This document shows, piece after piece, positions 1 to 6,970 of a DNA stretch of 7,225 bases. This stretch comes from an uncultured Lachnoclostridium sp. (lineage in GTDB: Bacteria; Bacillota; Clostridia; Lachnospirales; Lachnospiraceae): positions 1 through 7,225 of the forward strand of contig CATZVV010000090.1 of NCBI GenBank assembly GCA_958425285.1, given 5' to 3'. A program made the position numbers and the translations under genes. Within the stretch, counting starts at the first letter, position 1, and every line of letters begins with the position of its first letter. Below the pieces are notes generated by a model. It did not search any database. It was not told where the DNA came from and saw only the letters and a program-made list of their open reading frames with translations.

Positions 1-380
1 GATAATACTACCGGATTTTTCGATGCATAGGATTCCGCACGACCCAAAATAATACAGTTTACAACAATAAGCGGAATATAAATTCCCAGCATGTCATATA
101 AAAATGGAATATATGCCTGCAAAACGAGCTGTACAATTGTTACAAAGGAAGCTACTACTACAATAAATGCCGGAATACGTACCTTTTCCGGAATGATATT
201 CCGCAATAAAGAAATCAGTATATTGGACATAACAAGCACTACCGTTGTTGTAAGTCCCATTCCCATTCCTCCGATGGCCGACGAAGTTACCGCCAAAGTA
301 GGACACATTCCAAGCATTAATATAAATGTTGGATTTTCTTTAATGATACCGTTATATAAACGTTCGATATATCGATTCAT
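1..380 (-). CDS. rnfE: RnfE, membrane subunit of the Rnf ferredoxin:NAD+ oxidoreductase (partial, C-terminus off the left edge)
   Basis: Integral membrane subunit that, with RnfA, forms the electron-conducting core of the Rnf ion pump. The ATG at 380-378 starts 126 complete codons that run off the window. The sequence shows the RnfE/NqrD-type N-terminus NPTFILMLGMCPTLAVTSSA (residues 16-35), then SLLRNIIPEKVRIPAFIVVV (about 58-77) and IPLIVVNCIILGRAESYASK (about 102-121), alternating with hydrophobic membrane segments. Cys26 (GMCPT) and Cys109 (VNCII) sit where family members have the conserved cysteines that hold an intramembrane iron centre at the RnfA/RnfE interface; that role is family knowledge. 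It starts 7 nt after the rnfG stop, so it belongs to the same transcript. The conserved region is nearly complete; perhaps 70-100 residues are missing, judged from usual RnfE length. Confidence 0.96.
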   Translation of the reverse strand, partial: MNRYIERLYNGIIKENPTFILMLGMCPTLAVTSSAIGGMGMGLTTTVVLVMSNILISLLRNIIPEKVRIPAFIVVVASFVTIVQLVLQAYIPFLYDMLGIYIPLIVVNCIILGRAESYASKNPVVL

Positions 381-387
381 GCTGCAC

Positions 388-990
388 CTACCCTTCTAAT
401 CCTGCAACAAACTTCAACACCTGATTTACTGCATTTGTAATCGCTTTAGATGTAATCGTTGCACCGCTAATTGCACTAACCTCATTTTCATTAGACGCTT
501 CACCTTTGACAAGTGATACTTCTCCGCTTTTCCCCTGGTACTGACTCTTAAATTCGTCCTCTACGCATTTTGCACCCAGTCCGGCAGTCTCACTCATATC
601 AATAATCTCAATTCCACCAATGGTTCCATCCATTTTTACTCCCATAGAAAACTGAATACTGCCGCCATAACCTTCCTTTGAAGTAACCAAAAATACATAC
701 CCAGCCTCTTCACCTTTTGCGTCCTTGGCAACACGTACTCTCTCTATCTCCGAACCCTCCGGAGTAAATGCCTCTAATTTCTCATTTAAGGCTTCCTCTT
801 CTTCAAATGTTTTTCCTTCAGGCAAAACTGCCTGATAAGAAAGTTGTTCCGTCTTATTTTTTGCTTCTTCAATTGGTTTTTTGGTTATATTATAGGCAAG
901 TGCAAGAAGGAGACCAGCCACAACTGTAATTCCGCATAAAATCAATGCATCACGTACAAAATTATCACCTTTTCGTTTTATTTTACTCAT
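388..990 (-). CDS. rnfG: RnfG, FMN-carrying subunit of the Rnf complex
   Basis: Membrane-anchored flavoprotein subunit that passes electrons within the Rnf complex. The protein has 200 residues. Residues 12-33 form one hydrophobic anchor, and the rest is a hydrophilic FMN-binding domain predicted to lie outside the membrane. The flavinylation motif SGATITS is at 175-181, with Thr178 the expected phosphoester-FMN attachment site made by an ApbE/Ftp-type transferase. The helix SKAITNAVNQVLKF follows at the C-terminus, as usual for RnfG/NqrC. The position normally occupied by Asp in the Dxx(S/T)GAT motif is Ser172 here. The ATG at 990-988 is chosen because it overlaps the rnfD stop as ATGA and is preceded by GGAGG within the rnfD end. 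A longer reading frame from 1047 would overlap rnfD by about 60 bases, lacks support, and adds residues unlike the family. Confidence 0.95.
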   Translation of the reverse strand: MSKIKRKGDNFVRDALILCGITVVAGLLLALAYNITKKPIEEAKNKTEQLSYQAVLPEGKTFEEEEALNEKLEAFTPEGSEIERVRVAKDAKGEEAGYVFLVTSKEGYGGSIQFSMGVKMDGTIGGIEIIDMSETAGLGAKCVEDEFKSQYQGKSGEVSLVKGEASNENEVSAISGATITSKAITNAVNQVLKFVAGLEG

Positions 991-1979
991 TTTGCTTCCT
1001 CCTTCTTTTCCGGTTTTACATAACCAAACGGCTTTGGTATTGTCCATCTTTCAATCAGAGGGACAAGTAAATTACCGAAAATAATTGCATAAGACACACC
1101 CTCTGCCGTTGCCCCAAATTCCCGGAAAACGCCTGTAAGCAAGCCAAGAATCACTGCAAAAATAGTTTTTCCCATTGGTGTAATCGGGCTTGTTACATAA
1201 TCTGTCGCCATAAAGAAAGCACCTAGCATCAAACCACCGCCACATAGATGTCCGGCAAGATATGTAAAATCAAGTCCATGTCCACCAAATAACACGACAA
1301 ATAACGAAAGTGTTCCAATATATACAAGCGGAATCTGTAATGTGATAACACGTCTGGCTACAAGGTAAATTGCACCGATTAAAATTGCAATCACAGATGT
1401 TTCTCCGATTGTCCCCCCGATATTACCCATAAACATACTCCATAAATCAATACCCTGACCCTGTTCCAAGGCAGCCAGTGGAGTGGGACTTGTGATTCCA
1501 TCCACACTGGAAAAACCATTCATCATTGATACTACACCAGTCTTTTCAACAACAAAATCTGTCATTCTCGTTGTAAAACAAAGCATAAGAAAGCATCTCC
1601 CTGCCAATGCCGGGTTCATAAAGTTCTGACCCAACCCTCCAAAAAGCTGTTTCACAATAAGAATTGCAAAAACACTTCCAAAAATCGCCATCCAAACCGG
1701 CATTCCTGCTGGCAAATTCAGTGCCAGTAAAAGACCTGTAACAAGCGCACTATAATCCCATGTTGTAATCGGACGCTTCATGCACTTTTCATATATATAT
1801 TCTGTCAGTATACACGCTGCGCATGTAGACAAAATCAGAAGCAGCGCATTTAAACCAAAATAACCAATTCCAAACAAAGTTGCCGGCATCAGTGCAATGC
1901 ACACATCTCTCATAATACTTTTGGTTGTTATATCGCTTCGCACATGCGGTGAAGCAGATACATGATACATTTCACTCAC
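987..1979 (-). CDS. rnfD: RnfD, membrane subunit of the Rnf complex with covalent FMN
   Basis: Polytopic membrane protein of the Rnf pump, homologous to NqrB, 330 residues. Visible family signatures are SPHVRSDITTKSIMRDV (10-26), FGGLGQNFMNPALAGR (113-128), the SPTPLAAL segment (164-171) with Thr166 as the expected covalent FMN site, and GAFFMATDYVTSPITPMG (253-270). Many hydrophobic helices lie between them, with a charged C-terminal tail (KPEKKEEAK). I chose the GTG at 1979-1977 because an AAGAAGG site lies 8 nt upstream; an in-frame ATG at 1970-1968 would be about 17 nt from it. The gene begins 3 nt after the rnfC stop and ends in a 4-base overlap with rnfG, so translational coupling is likely. 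In the complex it takes part in electron transfer across the membrane next to RnfG. Confidence 0.96.
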   Translation of the reverse strand: MSEMYHVSASPHVRSDITTKSIMRDVCIALMPATLFGIGYFGLNALLLILSTCAACILTEYIYEKCMKRPITTWDYSALVTGLLLALNLPAGMPVWMAIFGSVFAILIVKQLFGGLGQNFMNPALAGRCFLMLCFTTRMTDFVVEKTGVVSMMNGFSSVDGITSPTPLAALEQGQGIDLWSMFMGNIGGTIGETSVIAILIGAIYLVARRVITLQIPLVYIGTLSLFVVLFGGHGLDFTYLAGHLCGGGLMLGAFFMATDYVTSPITPMGKTIFAVILGLLTGVFREFGATAEGVSYAIIFGNLLVPLIERWTIPKPFGYVKPEKKEEAK

Positions 1980-1982
1980 TGT

Positions 1983-3311
1983 CTACACCTTCTTTCTGTT
2001 ATCTAAAATACTTCTTCTCGTCTGCTTAAATGACTGTGTCATACGCCGTTTTGCAGGACAGACATACGTACATGTTCCACATTCATAGCATTCCATTCCA
2101 TATATTTTCTGAAAGCCTTCGTCATCAAAAGCATTGGAATACTCCAGCATTTTCTGTGGAATAAGACGACTCGGACAGACTTTAACACAACGTCCGCAGT
2201 GAATACATGCCGTTGGCTCATAAGCCGCCACTTCATCCTTAGAAAATGCCAACAAAGCAGAGGATGTTTTGGAAACCGGAATATCTAAACTGAATAAGGC
2301 AACACCCATCATCGGACCACCGGAGATAACCTTTTCCGGCTCACACTTAAAACCACCCGCCTTTGCGAGCATACTTTGAAATGACATTCCAATCTTCACT
2401 TCAAAATTGCATGGTTCATTAATTGCATCTCCTGTTATCGTTACAATTCGTCGTATTAATGGGGTATTCAAGCAAACTGCACGATACACGGAAATCATTG
2501 TATCTACATTGTTTACAATACATCCTGCATCTGCCGGCAACATGGAGGAGTTAATCTTTCTCCCTGTCGATGCATAAATCAACTGGCGTTCCGCACCTTG
2601 TGGATACTTCGTCTTTAGTACCTTTACTTTTATATTTTTTTCACTTTTTACAGCATCTTTTAAGCGCTCTACAGCATCCATTTTATTATCCTCTACGGAA
2701 ATAATACCTCGCGCCTGTTCAAATAACTTCAACACAATTTTCAGACCGCCGACAATCTGCTCCGGACATTCCATCATCATTCGGTAATCTGATGTTAAAT
2801 ACGGCTCGCATTCTGCTGCATTCACTAAAATAGTATCAATCTGTTTCGGATTTTTAGGACTCAATTTTACATGTGTCGGGAATCCGGCTCCCCCCATTCC
2901 AACAATACCTGCTTCCTGAATACTCTGAATGATGTACTCTTTTGTTAAGTTTCCTATTTCCCGTTTTTCACCTAAGCCCTCAATCGCTCTGTATTCCCCA
3001 TCATTTTTGACAATCACACTGTTAACCTTAGCTCCAGACACAGTCAATCGGGGTTCTATCCCAACTACCTCGCCGGAAACCGAGCTAATTATATTGGATG
3101 AAACAAAACCTGCCATTTCACCAATTTTTTGTCCAACCAAAACAACATCGCCCTTTTTTACAACCGGCACTGCTGGTGCACCAATATGCTGTGACATAGG
3201 AAATACCATTTCCTCACCGTCCTCAGGCAAAAGCATTCGAACCGGTTTTGACTTGCTCAAGTTCTTCCCATCGTACGGGTGTACTCCCCCACGAAATGTT
3301 AATTTTGACAA
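1983..3311 (-). CDS. rnfC: RnfC, peripheral NADH/Fe-S subunit of the Rnf complex
   Basis: Cytoplasmic-side subunit that exchanges electrons with NAD(H) in the Rnf ferredoxin:NAD+ oxidoreductase, 442 residues. The N-terminal barrel-sandwich part begins FRGGVHPYDGKNLSK (6-20). The glycine-rich nucleotide/FMN region GIVGMGGAGFPTHVKL is at 135-150, followed by LVNAAECEPYLTSD (162-175). KYPQGAERQLIYASTGR is at 235-251 and NNVDTMISV at 267-275. Two ferredoxin-type 4Fe-4S motifs follow: Cys369/372/375/379 and Cys408/411/414/418, each ending in CP. The start is TTG at 3311-3309: AAGGAGG lies 10 nt upstream, and no in-frame ATG or GTG lies between it and that site. It is the first gene of the operon, 67 nt downstream of a sigma-A-like -10. 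It lacks the long Ala/Lys-rich C-terminal extension of enterobacterial RnfC, as is usual in Firmicutes. Confidence 0.97.
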   Translation of the reverse strand: MSKLTFRGGVHPYDGKNLSKSKPVRMLLPEDGEEMVFPMSQHIGAPAVPVVKKGDVVLVGQKIGEMAGFVSSNIISSVSGEVVGIEPRLTVSGAKVNSVIVKNDGEYRAIEGLGEKREIGNLTKEYIIQSIQEAGIVGMGGAGFPTHVKLSPKNPKQIDTILVNAAECEPYLTSDYRMMMECPEQIVGGLKIVLKLFEQARGIISVEDNKMDAVERLKDAVKSEKNIKVKVLKTKYPQGAERQLIYASTGRKINSSMLPADAGCIVNNVDTMISVYRAVCLNTPLIRRIVTITGDAINEPCNFEVKIGMSFQSMLAKAGGFKCEPEKVISGGPMMGVALFSLDIPVSKTSSALLAFSKDEVAAYEPTACIHCGRCVKVCPSRLIPQKMLEYSNAFDDEGFQKIYGMECYECGTCTYVCPAKRRMTQSFKQTRRSILDNRKKV

Positions 3312-3319
3312 GATAACCT

Positions 3320-3328
3320 TTCCTCCTT
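3320..3328 (-). promoter_or_regulatory. Ribosome binding site of rnfC
   Basis: AAGGAGGAA on the minus strand, 10 nt upstream of TTG at 3311. It decides the unusual TTG start because no other start codon in frame is within reach. Confidence 0.75.
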
Positions 3329-3333
3329 GTTTT

Positions 3334-3365
3334 TCAATCGTTGTATCTCTTGATACACAACTTGA
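3334..3365 (-). promoter_or_regulatory. Inverted repeat (hairpin) in the rnf leader
   Basis: In the predicted 5' leader of the rnf transcript, TTGTGTATC and GATACAA pair around an AAGA loop with a single bulged G. The stem is extended outward by TCAA/TTGA after a small internal loop. The hairpin ends about 5 nt before the rnfC Shine-Dalgarno site. It has no U-run after it, so it is not an obvious terminator. It could be a DNA operator, an mRNA-stabilising element or a modulator of ribosome access. No known riboswitch or leader class is recognised. Confidence 0.45.
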
Positions 3366-3377
3366 TGTATTGACACA

Positions 3378-3406
3378 CTTATATAGTTTAACACAAATTT
3401 CGACAA
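3378..3406 (-). promoter_or_regulatory. Sigma-A-like promoter of the rnf operon
   Basis: On the minus strand, a -35 candidate TTGTCG (3406-3401; 4 of 6 to TTGACA) is followed after 17 bases by TATAAG (3383-3378; 5 of 6 to TATAAT). It lies between the spoIIID terminator and rnfC and would give a leader of about 60 nt. Spacing and position fit a housekeeping promoter, consistent with Rnf being a core energy-metabolism complex. No start-site data are available. Confidence 0.6.
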
Positions 3407-3429
3407 AGTGGAACTATCGTTTATATTTT

Positions 3430-3472
3430 AACAAAATAATAGCCACGATCTTCCTTTTCAGAAGTCCGTGGC
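3430..3472 (-). terminator. Rho-independent terminator after spoIIID
   Basis: Six bases after the spoIIID stop, GCCACG pairs with CGTGGC, extended inward by a G-U pair, one A-A mismatch and CTTC/GAAG around a 7-nt loop. A T-rich stretch (TATTATTTTGTT) follows on the minus strand. It separates spoIIID from the rnf promoter. The U-tract is interrupted, so some read-through into rnf is possible. Confidence 0.75.
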
Positions 3473-3478
3473 CACCTT

Positions 3479-3748
3479 TTAATATGCCTGGTGATATTCT
3501 TTTTGATGTAAATATTTTTCTTTTGTAGCCAGTCCGCCGCGGATATGCCGTTCCGATTTATTAATATCCAGTACCTTCCTTGCCTGACCTGCAAGTGCCG
3601 GGTTAATCCGAAGGAGCCGTTCGGTTACGTCTTTATGTACCGTACTCTTGCTGATTCCAAACTGTTTTGCTGTTTGCCTGACCGTCGCATTCTGTTCAAT
3701 GATATAATTTGCAATTTCAACTGCTCTCTCTTCAATATATCCTTTCAA
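3479..3748 (-). CDS. spoIIID: SpoIIID, mother-cell sporulation transcription factor
   Basis: Small DNA-binding regulator that, in Bacillus and Clostridia, acts in the mother cell after engulfment begins, switching sigma-E genes on or off and preparing for sigma-K. The protein has 89 residues (about 93 in B. subtilis). The helix-turn-helix is at about 22-43, with TAKQFGISKSTVHKDVTERL (26-45) nearly matching the known protein. The C-terminal basic element SERHIRGGLATKEKY (65-79), which contributes to DNA binding in the family, is intact. The start is TTG at 3748-3746, with AGGAGG 7 nt upstream and no ATG nearby. It appears monocistronic or the last gene of its transcript: a sigma-E-type promoter lies just upstream and a terminator 6 nt downstream. 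Confidence 0.97.
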   Translation of the reverse strand: MKGYIEERAVEIANYIIEQNATVRQTAKQFGISKSTVHKDVTERLLRINPALAGQARKVLDINKSERHIRGGLATKEKYLHQKEYHQAY

Positions 3749-3765
3749 GAGAAATCCTCCTGATT

Positions 3766-3783
3766 ACATTGTTTTTACAATGT
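3766..3783. repeat. Perfect 7-4-7 inverted repeat over the spoIIID transcription start region
   Basis: ACATTGT and ACAATGT separated by four bases, overlapping the last bases of the spoIIID -10 element and the expected start point. On the minus strand, AAAAACAATG (3776-3767) fits 9 of 10 positions of the SpoIIID box WWRRACARNY as I remember it from B. subtilis. It could be an operator for autoregulation, but that is inference. Confidence 0.5.
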
Positions 3784-3807
3784 ATGCAGATATATATAAG
3801 CTTATTC
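3779..3807 (-). promoter_or_regulatory. Sigma-E type promoter of spoIIID
   Basis: On the minus strand, CATACATT (3786-3779) fits the sigma-E -10 consensus CATACAnT. GAATAAG (3807-3801) fits the first five positions of the KMATATT -35 element, with a 14-base spacer. The expected start is near 3772, giving a leader of about 24 nt to the TTG codon. In B. subtilis spoIIID is a sigma-E target, so position and sequence agree. Confidence 0.7.
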
Positions 3808-3880
3808 TTTGATTTTCCCTTATCTCTTTTTTATTTTCCTTTTCTGGCAATGGGTTGTTCTACCAAAAACTCACTTGCCA

Positions 3881-3900
3881 AAGAAATTGCAAAATTTCTT
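3881..3900 (-). terminator. AT-rich hairpin after the large unknown gene (weak terminator candidate)
   Basis: AAGAAATT and AATTTCTT form a perfect 8-bp stem with a 4-base loop, starting 7 nt after the stop of the large gene. The stem has only two G-C pairs and no T-run follows directly (TTTTT comes about 10 nt later). A second inverted repeat, TGGCAA/TTGCCA (3880-3875 and 3850-3845), follows with a 24-base loop. It may serve as a 3' end, but termination is uncertain. Confidence 0.35.
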
Positions 3901-3907
3901 AATAACT

Positions 3908-6900
3908 TCATGATCCCTTGCTGTTATTTTGCTTTTTATACACAATCCAGCCTTCCACAATTCGTTTACTTTCATTAGAATAATCTTTCCCCTCTATCAT
4001 ATTAGTAATCGGACATTCTTGTAAAATCAATTTCTCATTTTCCTCTTGCTCCAATAAAGCAGGACATTCCCAGGACCATTTCCGATCACCCGATTGGGGA
4101 AGTGGAACCGATATGCTCTCGCCAGCATTGAAAAAAGTATCTACTTCCATACGAATGTCAATCTGGCTAACAATCTGATCCACTAATTTGGTGTTCAGAC
4201 GAAAAAAGTAATTTGGCAATATCCCGGAAGTAATCACCACACTTTTTTGAGGATCCATCATAAGTAGCAGTGAAACTTCTTCTCCCTGATCTCTAATCCT
4301 TACTGAATTATCCAGTTTCAGGTAAGACTTCTCACTATCCTTCCAACACATATGCAATTGTTTCATATTTTCAATCTTCGGCTGCTTTTTATTTAACACA
4401 TAAAATCCAAAAAGACCTTCCTTCGGATAATTACTATCCCCGCAAAAAATATCAAATTCTTCTCCATTTTCATCACCGTAAGATGAATCTGAATCCATAA
4501 TCTGTTTTGGGGAATGCTCCCTCCAACCCATGCAATCCAAATGAATCAAAACATCCACAAGTGCTATGACACGATTCTCTGCCAAGAGTACCGGTAAGGA
4601 TGATGATAAGTTTTCCTTTGGATTTTGTATAAATACACCCTCTAGATAAAAAAGCAGTTGTTCCAGTGCATTTGACTCTCTCCAATCCGAATCGTCATTA
4701 TGCGATAATATACCGTCCATCCAGCACTGAATTTCCGATGAAATTTCCAAGTTCCCATCCCCCTGACTGTTAAACTGCATAAATCTTGCTTCTTTTCTTC
4801 GGATACCCTCTTTTTTTATTATTTGTGAATACATATAGCCAATCATCTTGCCATCACCATTATAAATTGCCAGAGTGCCATCAAAAAGATTTGGCATTAG
4901 CCATGCACGCACAGGTGCCCCTTCATTTACTGGGCAAACCTGAATTCGATGTGGCTGCATGATGCGTGGAGGCATTAAAAAACGATTCACTGGCATATCT
5001 TCTATTCCTTTTCGAAAGTATTCCGGAAATACACATTGAAACCTGTTTTGTTCCAATGTACGATATCTGCCGTAACCATCCAGAATTCTAAGTCGCAATA
5101 TTTCACCAATTCCATTTCTTTTCCAATAAAATTCCGAATTATACATCGGACTGTAAATATTCTGATTCTGATACATCGCCACCATTGCCTGATCGTACTC
5201 ATCGCCTAACACTCCGGTTTTTCTACATTCTGCCTGATAAGTCTCATCCTTTGCATATAACTGCGCAGGTAAACCTCCCATGGTCTGTGAAAGAACATCC
5301 ATTCTCTCCATTTTTTTGCTTAATTCCTCAATCATTTTATATTCTGTGCAGTTTGGCTTGAAACTTTCTTTGTACTCCTGGAGTACATCACTCATATAGT
5401 CTGCTATAAACGGAGTCAAAATACCCTTCCCAGAAAAACCATCTTGCTTAGAAACACCTACCTTTTCTCTTCTGTAATCCATTCCTTCCAAAGTCCATAT
5501 AGCATCTGAATCCGGATAAAATGCCAAACTCCATTCAAAAAACAATGGCGACCACGGATCCTCCCAATCATGAATACAGGTACCCCATTCCGCCTTCGAT
5601 AAAAAATCTTTCCCCGTTTCACGATTTCTCAGCAGTTCCATATCTTTCTGCCAAATATAACACGGAAGCAAATTATCCTCCTGAAAATAGGTATCATAAC
5701 CTTGCAAATATTTTCTCTGCAATCCTTCTCCCATAAAGAGTACACAGGGAGCAGATGGTTTCCAAAACAATTCCTCATCCACCTCTTTCACATGTTTGCA
5801 TTTTGAAAGAAGTTTCTTGAGTTTCCTTTTTTTCTTATGAATATTGCGTATATATTCAGGAATTACCTGTATATATTTATCTTTTAAATCCAAATACTGC
5901 TGTATTCGTCTCTGACTCATTGGACGTCCATAAGAATCCACAACACTCATATACCATATAAAATAAACCTCTTGCTGCAGTGACCTCAATTCTGCTTTTA
6001 AACGGTTATACTCATATGCATACTGATTGAGCTGACTAATTATTTCCTGCTCCCGTTCATTATCTGTCTCATAACATTTTCCAATATTGTCTGCAAGAAA
6101 AGCCCGGTTATGAATCTCGTTCTTTAACAAATACTCCGATAGCTCTGAGTTTGCCTCGCCAGTTTTCTGGTATAACAATTGGAGTAATCGTTTCTCAATT
6201 TGTGCCTTCTCATTTAAATCACTTGTAAGCTCCGATGCTGCCAATGCAGCAAAAGCCTCCATAGAATTATTCCCAACTGCTACCCGTATATCCATATCAG
6301 GAACAGGACAATCACATCTGGGGCCATCCGAACAGATGGGAATTCTCGTTCCCCCAACCCACAGCATATCCTGGCACATATGCTTATCCTGTACTGAAAA
6401 TTCATGAGCAGCCAAATACTCTGAAAAGGCATCTAGATCCTTCATATCAGACAATGGATTGTCTTCCTCACACTCATAGAATCCAACAACGCCATAACAA
6501 AGCTTTCCATCAAGATAGGTCATGCCCTTCAAATCATCATATAAACCGAGTGAACTACCACATTGCTGATAGTTTGACGCATATGCTGCATCAGCATTCT
6601 GAACTGCTGTCAAATCGTTCCGAGATTTAACCAGCCATTTTTTCTCACTAACCCCCTGAACTATATTCCCATCTGTATCCTCGATAAATCGGTATACTTG
6701 ATAAAAATTACAAATTCTAGGGAACTGGCTGCTCCCATCCGGACAAAGAGTTCCTTTTGTAAAGGCATCCGGTAAAATCCATTGCAGGTACATCCCCTTG
6801 GGAAAAGCAGAACGATCTTCAAATGCTTCCGGCTCAACCGCACCACCAATCGGATTTACCATAAGAGTTTCCATTTTCCAGCGAATATTTCCATATTTCA

Positions 6901-6970
6901 TGCAATTATCTCCAGGTTCATACATCACTTTCACTTTTAACGGTACAATCAGACAATTACTTTCCGCCAA
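3908..6970 (-). CDS. Large uncharacterised protein, about 1020 aa
   Basis: Function unknown. Residue numbers count from the upstream TTG at 6976. It has no signal peptide and no clear membrane segment. Distinct blocks in order are: GMYLQWILPDAFTKG (61-75); KKWLVKSRNDL (112-122); a Cys-containing patch (Cys201, 215, 221, 223) leading into DIRVAVGNNSMEAFAAL (229-245); a charged, helix-rich, probably coiled-coil region (about 305-400) with a lysine-rich stretch (380-397); DPWSPLFFEWSLAFYP (473-488); VLSQTMGGLPAQL (561-573); PVRAWLMPNLFDGTLAIYN (688-706); LLAENRVIALVDVLIHLD (797-814); FDIFCGDSNYPKEGLFGFYV (841-860); LLLMMDPQKSVVITSGILPN (903-922); and KRIVEGWIVYKK (1004-1015). From memory, without alignment, these blocks recall large hypothetical proteins of Actinobacteria, cyanobacteria and myxobacteria. 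I chose TTG at 6970 because AGGGGGTGA lies 9 nt upstream measured from its GGGGG; the TTG at 6976 is only 3 nt away. The start overlaps the preceding small gene by 14 bases. The gene is intact. Confidence 0.85.
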   Translation of the reverse strand: MAESNCLIVPLKVKVMYEPGDNCMKYGNIRWKMETLMVNPIGGAVEPEAFEDRSAFPKGMYLQWILPDAFTKGTLCPDGSSQFPRICNFYQVYRFIEDTDGNIVQGVSEKKWLVKSRNDLTAVQNADAAYASNYQQCGSSLGLYDDLKGMTYLDGKLCYGVVGFYECEEDNPLSDMKDLDAFSEYLAAHEFSVQDKHMCQDMLWVGGTRIPICSDGPRCDCPVPDMDIRVAVGNNSMEAFAALAASELTSDLNEKAQIEKRLLQLLYQKTGEANSELSEYLLKNEIHNRAFLADNIGKCYETDNEREQEIISQLNQYAYEYNRLKAELRSLQQEVYFIWYMSVVDSYGRPMSQRRIQQYLDLKDKYIQVIPEYIRNIHKKKRKLKKLLSKCKHVKEVDEELFWKPSAPCVLFMGEGLQRKYLQGYDTYFQEDNLLPCYIWQKDMELLRNRETGKDFLSKAEWGTCIHDWEDPWSPLFFEWSLAFYPDSDAIWTLEGMDYRREKVGVSKQDGFSGKGILTPFIADYMSDVLQEYKESFKPNCTEYKMIEELSKKMERMDVLSQTMGGLPAQLYAKDETYQAECRKTGVLGDEYDQAMVAMYQNQNIYSPMYNSEFYWKRNGIGEILRLRILDGYGRYRTLEQNRFQCVFPEYFRKGIEDMPVNRFLMPPRIMQPHRIQVCPVNEGAPVRAWLMPNLFDGTLAIYNGDGKMIGYMYSQIIKKEGIRRKEARFMQFNSQGDGNLEISSEIQCWMDGILSHNDDSDWRESNALEQLLFYLEGVFIQNPKENLSSSLPVLLAENRVIALVDVLIHLDCMGWREHSPKQIMDSDSSYGDENGEEFDIFCGDSNYPKEGLFGFYVLNKKQPKIENMKQLHMCWKDSEKSYLKLDNSVRIRDQGEEVSLLLMMDPQKSVVITSGILPNYFFRLNTKLVDQIVSQIDIRMEVDTFFNAGESISVPLPQSGDRKWSWECPALLEQEENEKLILQECPITNMIEGKDYSNESKRIVEGWIVYKKQNNSKGS

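Noticed and set aside
91..399. 102-codon plus-strand frame opposite rnfE
   Set aside because: Shadow of the highly conserved RnfE frame; low-complexity product.
991..1047. Upstream ATG extending rnfG by 19 codons
   Set aside because: It would overlap the rnfD end by about 60 bases and adds non-family residues; the ATGA overlap at 990 has a GGAGG site.
3378..3406. Rex-type redox operator at the rnf promoter
   Set aside because: TTTGTCGAAA and TTTGTGTTAAA are direct, not palindromic, and do not form TTGTTAAnnnnTTAACAA.
2929..3528. 199-codon plus-strand frame opposite rnfC and its promoter
   Set aside because: It is antisense to well-supported rnfC, its product has no recognisable motif, and it crosses the rnf promoter and the spoIIID terminator.
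3709..3978. 89-codon plus-strand frame across the spoIIID upstream region
   Set aside because: Hydrophobic AT-rich translation, no good ribosome binding site, and it covers the spoIIID promoter and the 3' end of the large gene.
3908..6970. Assignment of the large protein to a phage tail or contractile injection system
   Set aside because: No baseplate, sheath or tube gene is visible in the window, and no structural phage motif is recognisable; it would be guesswork.
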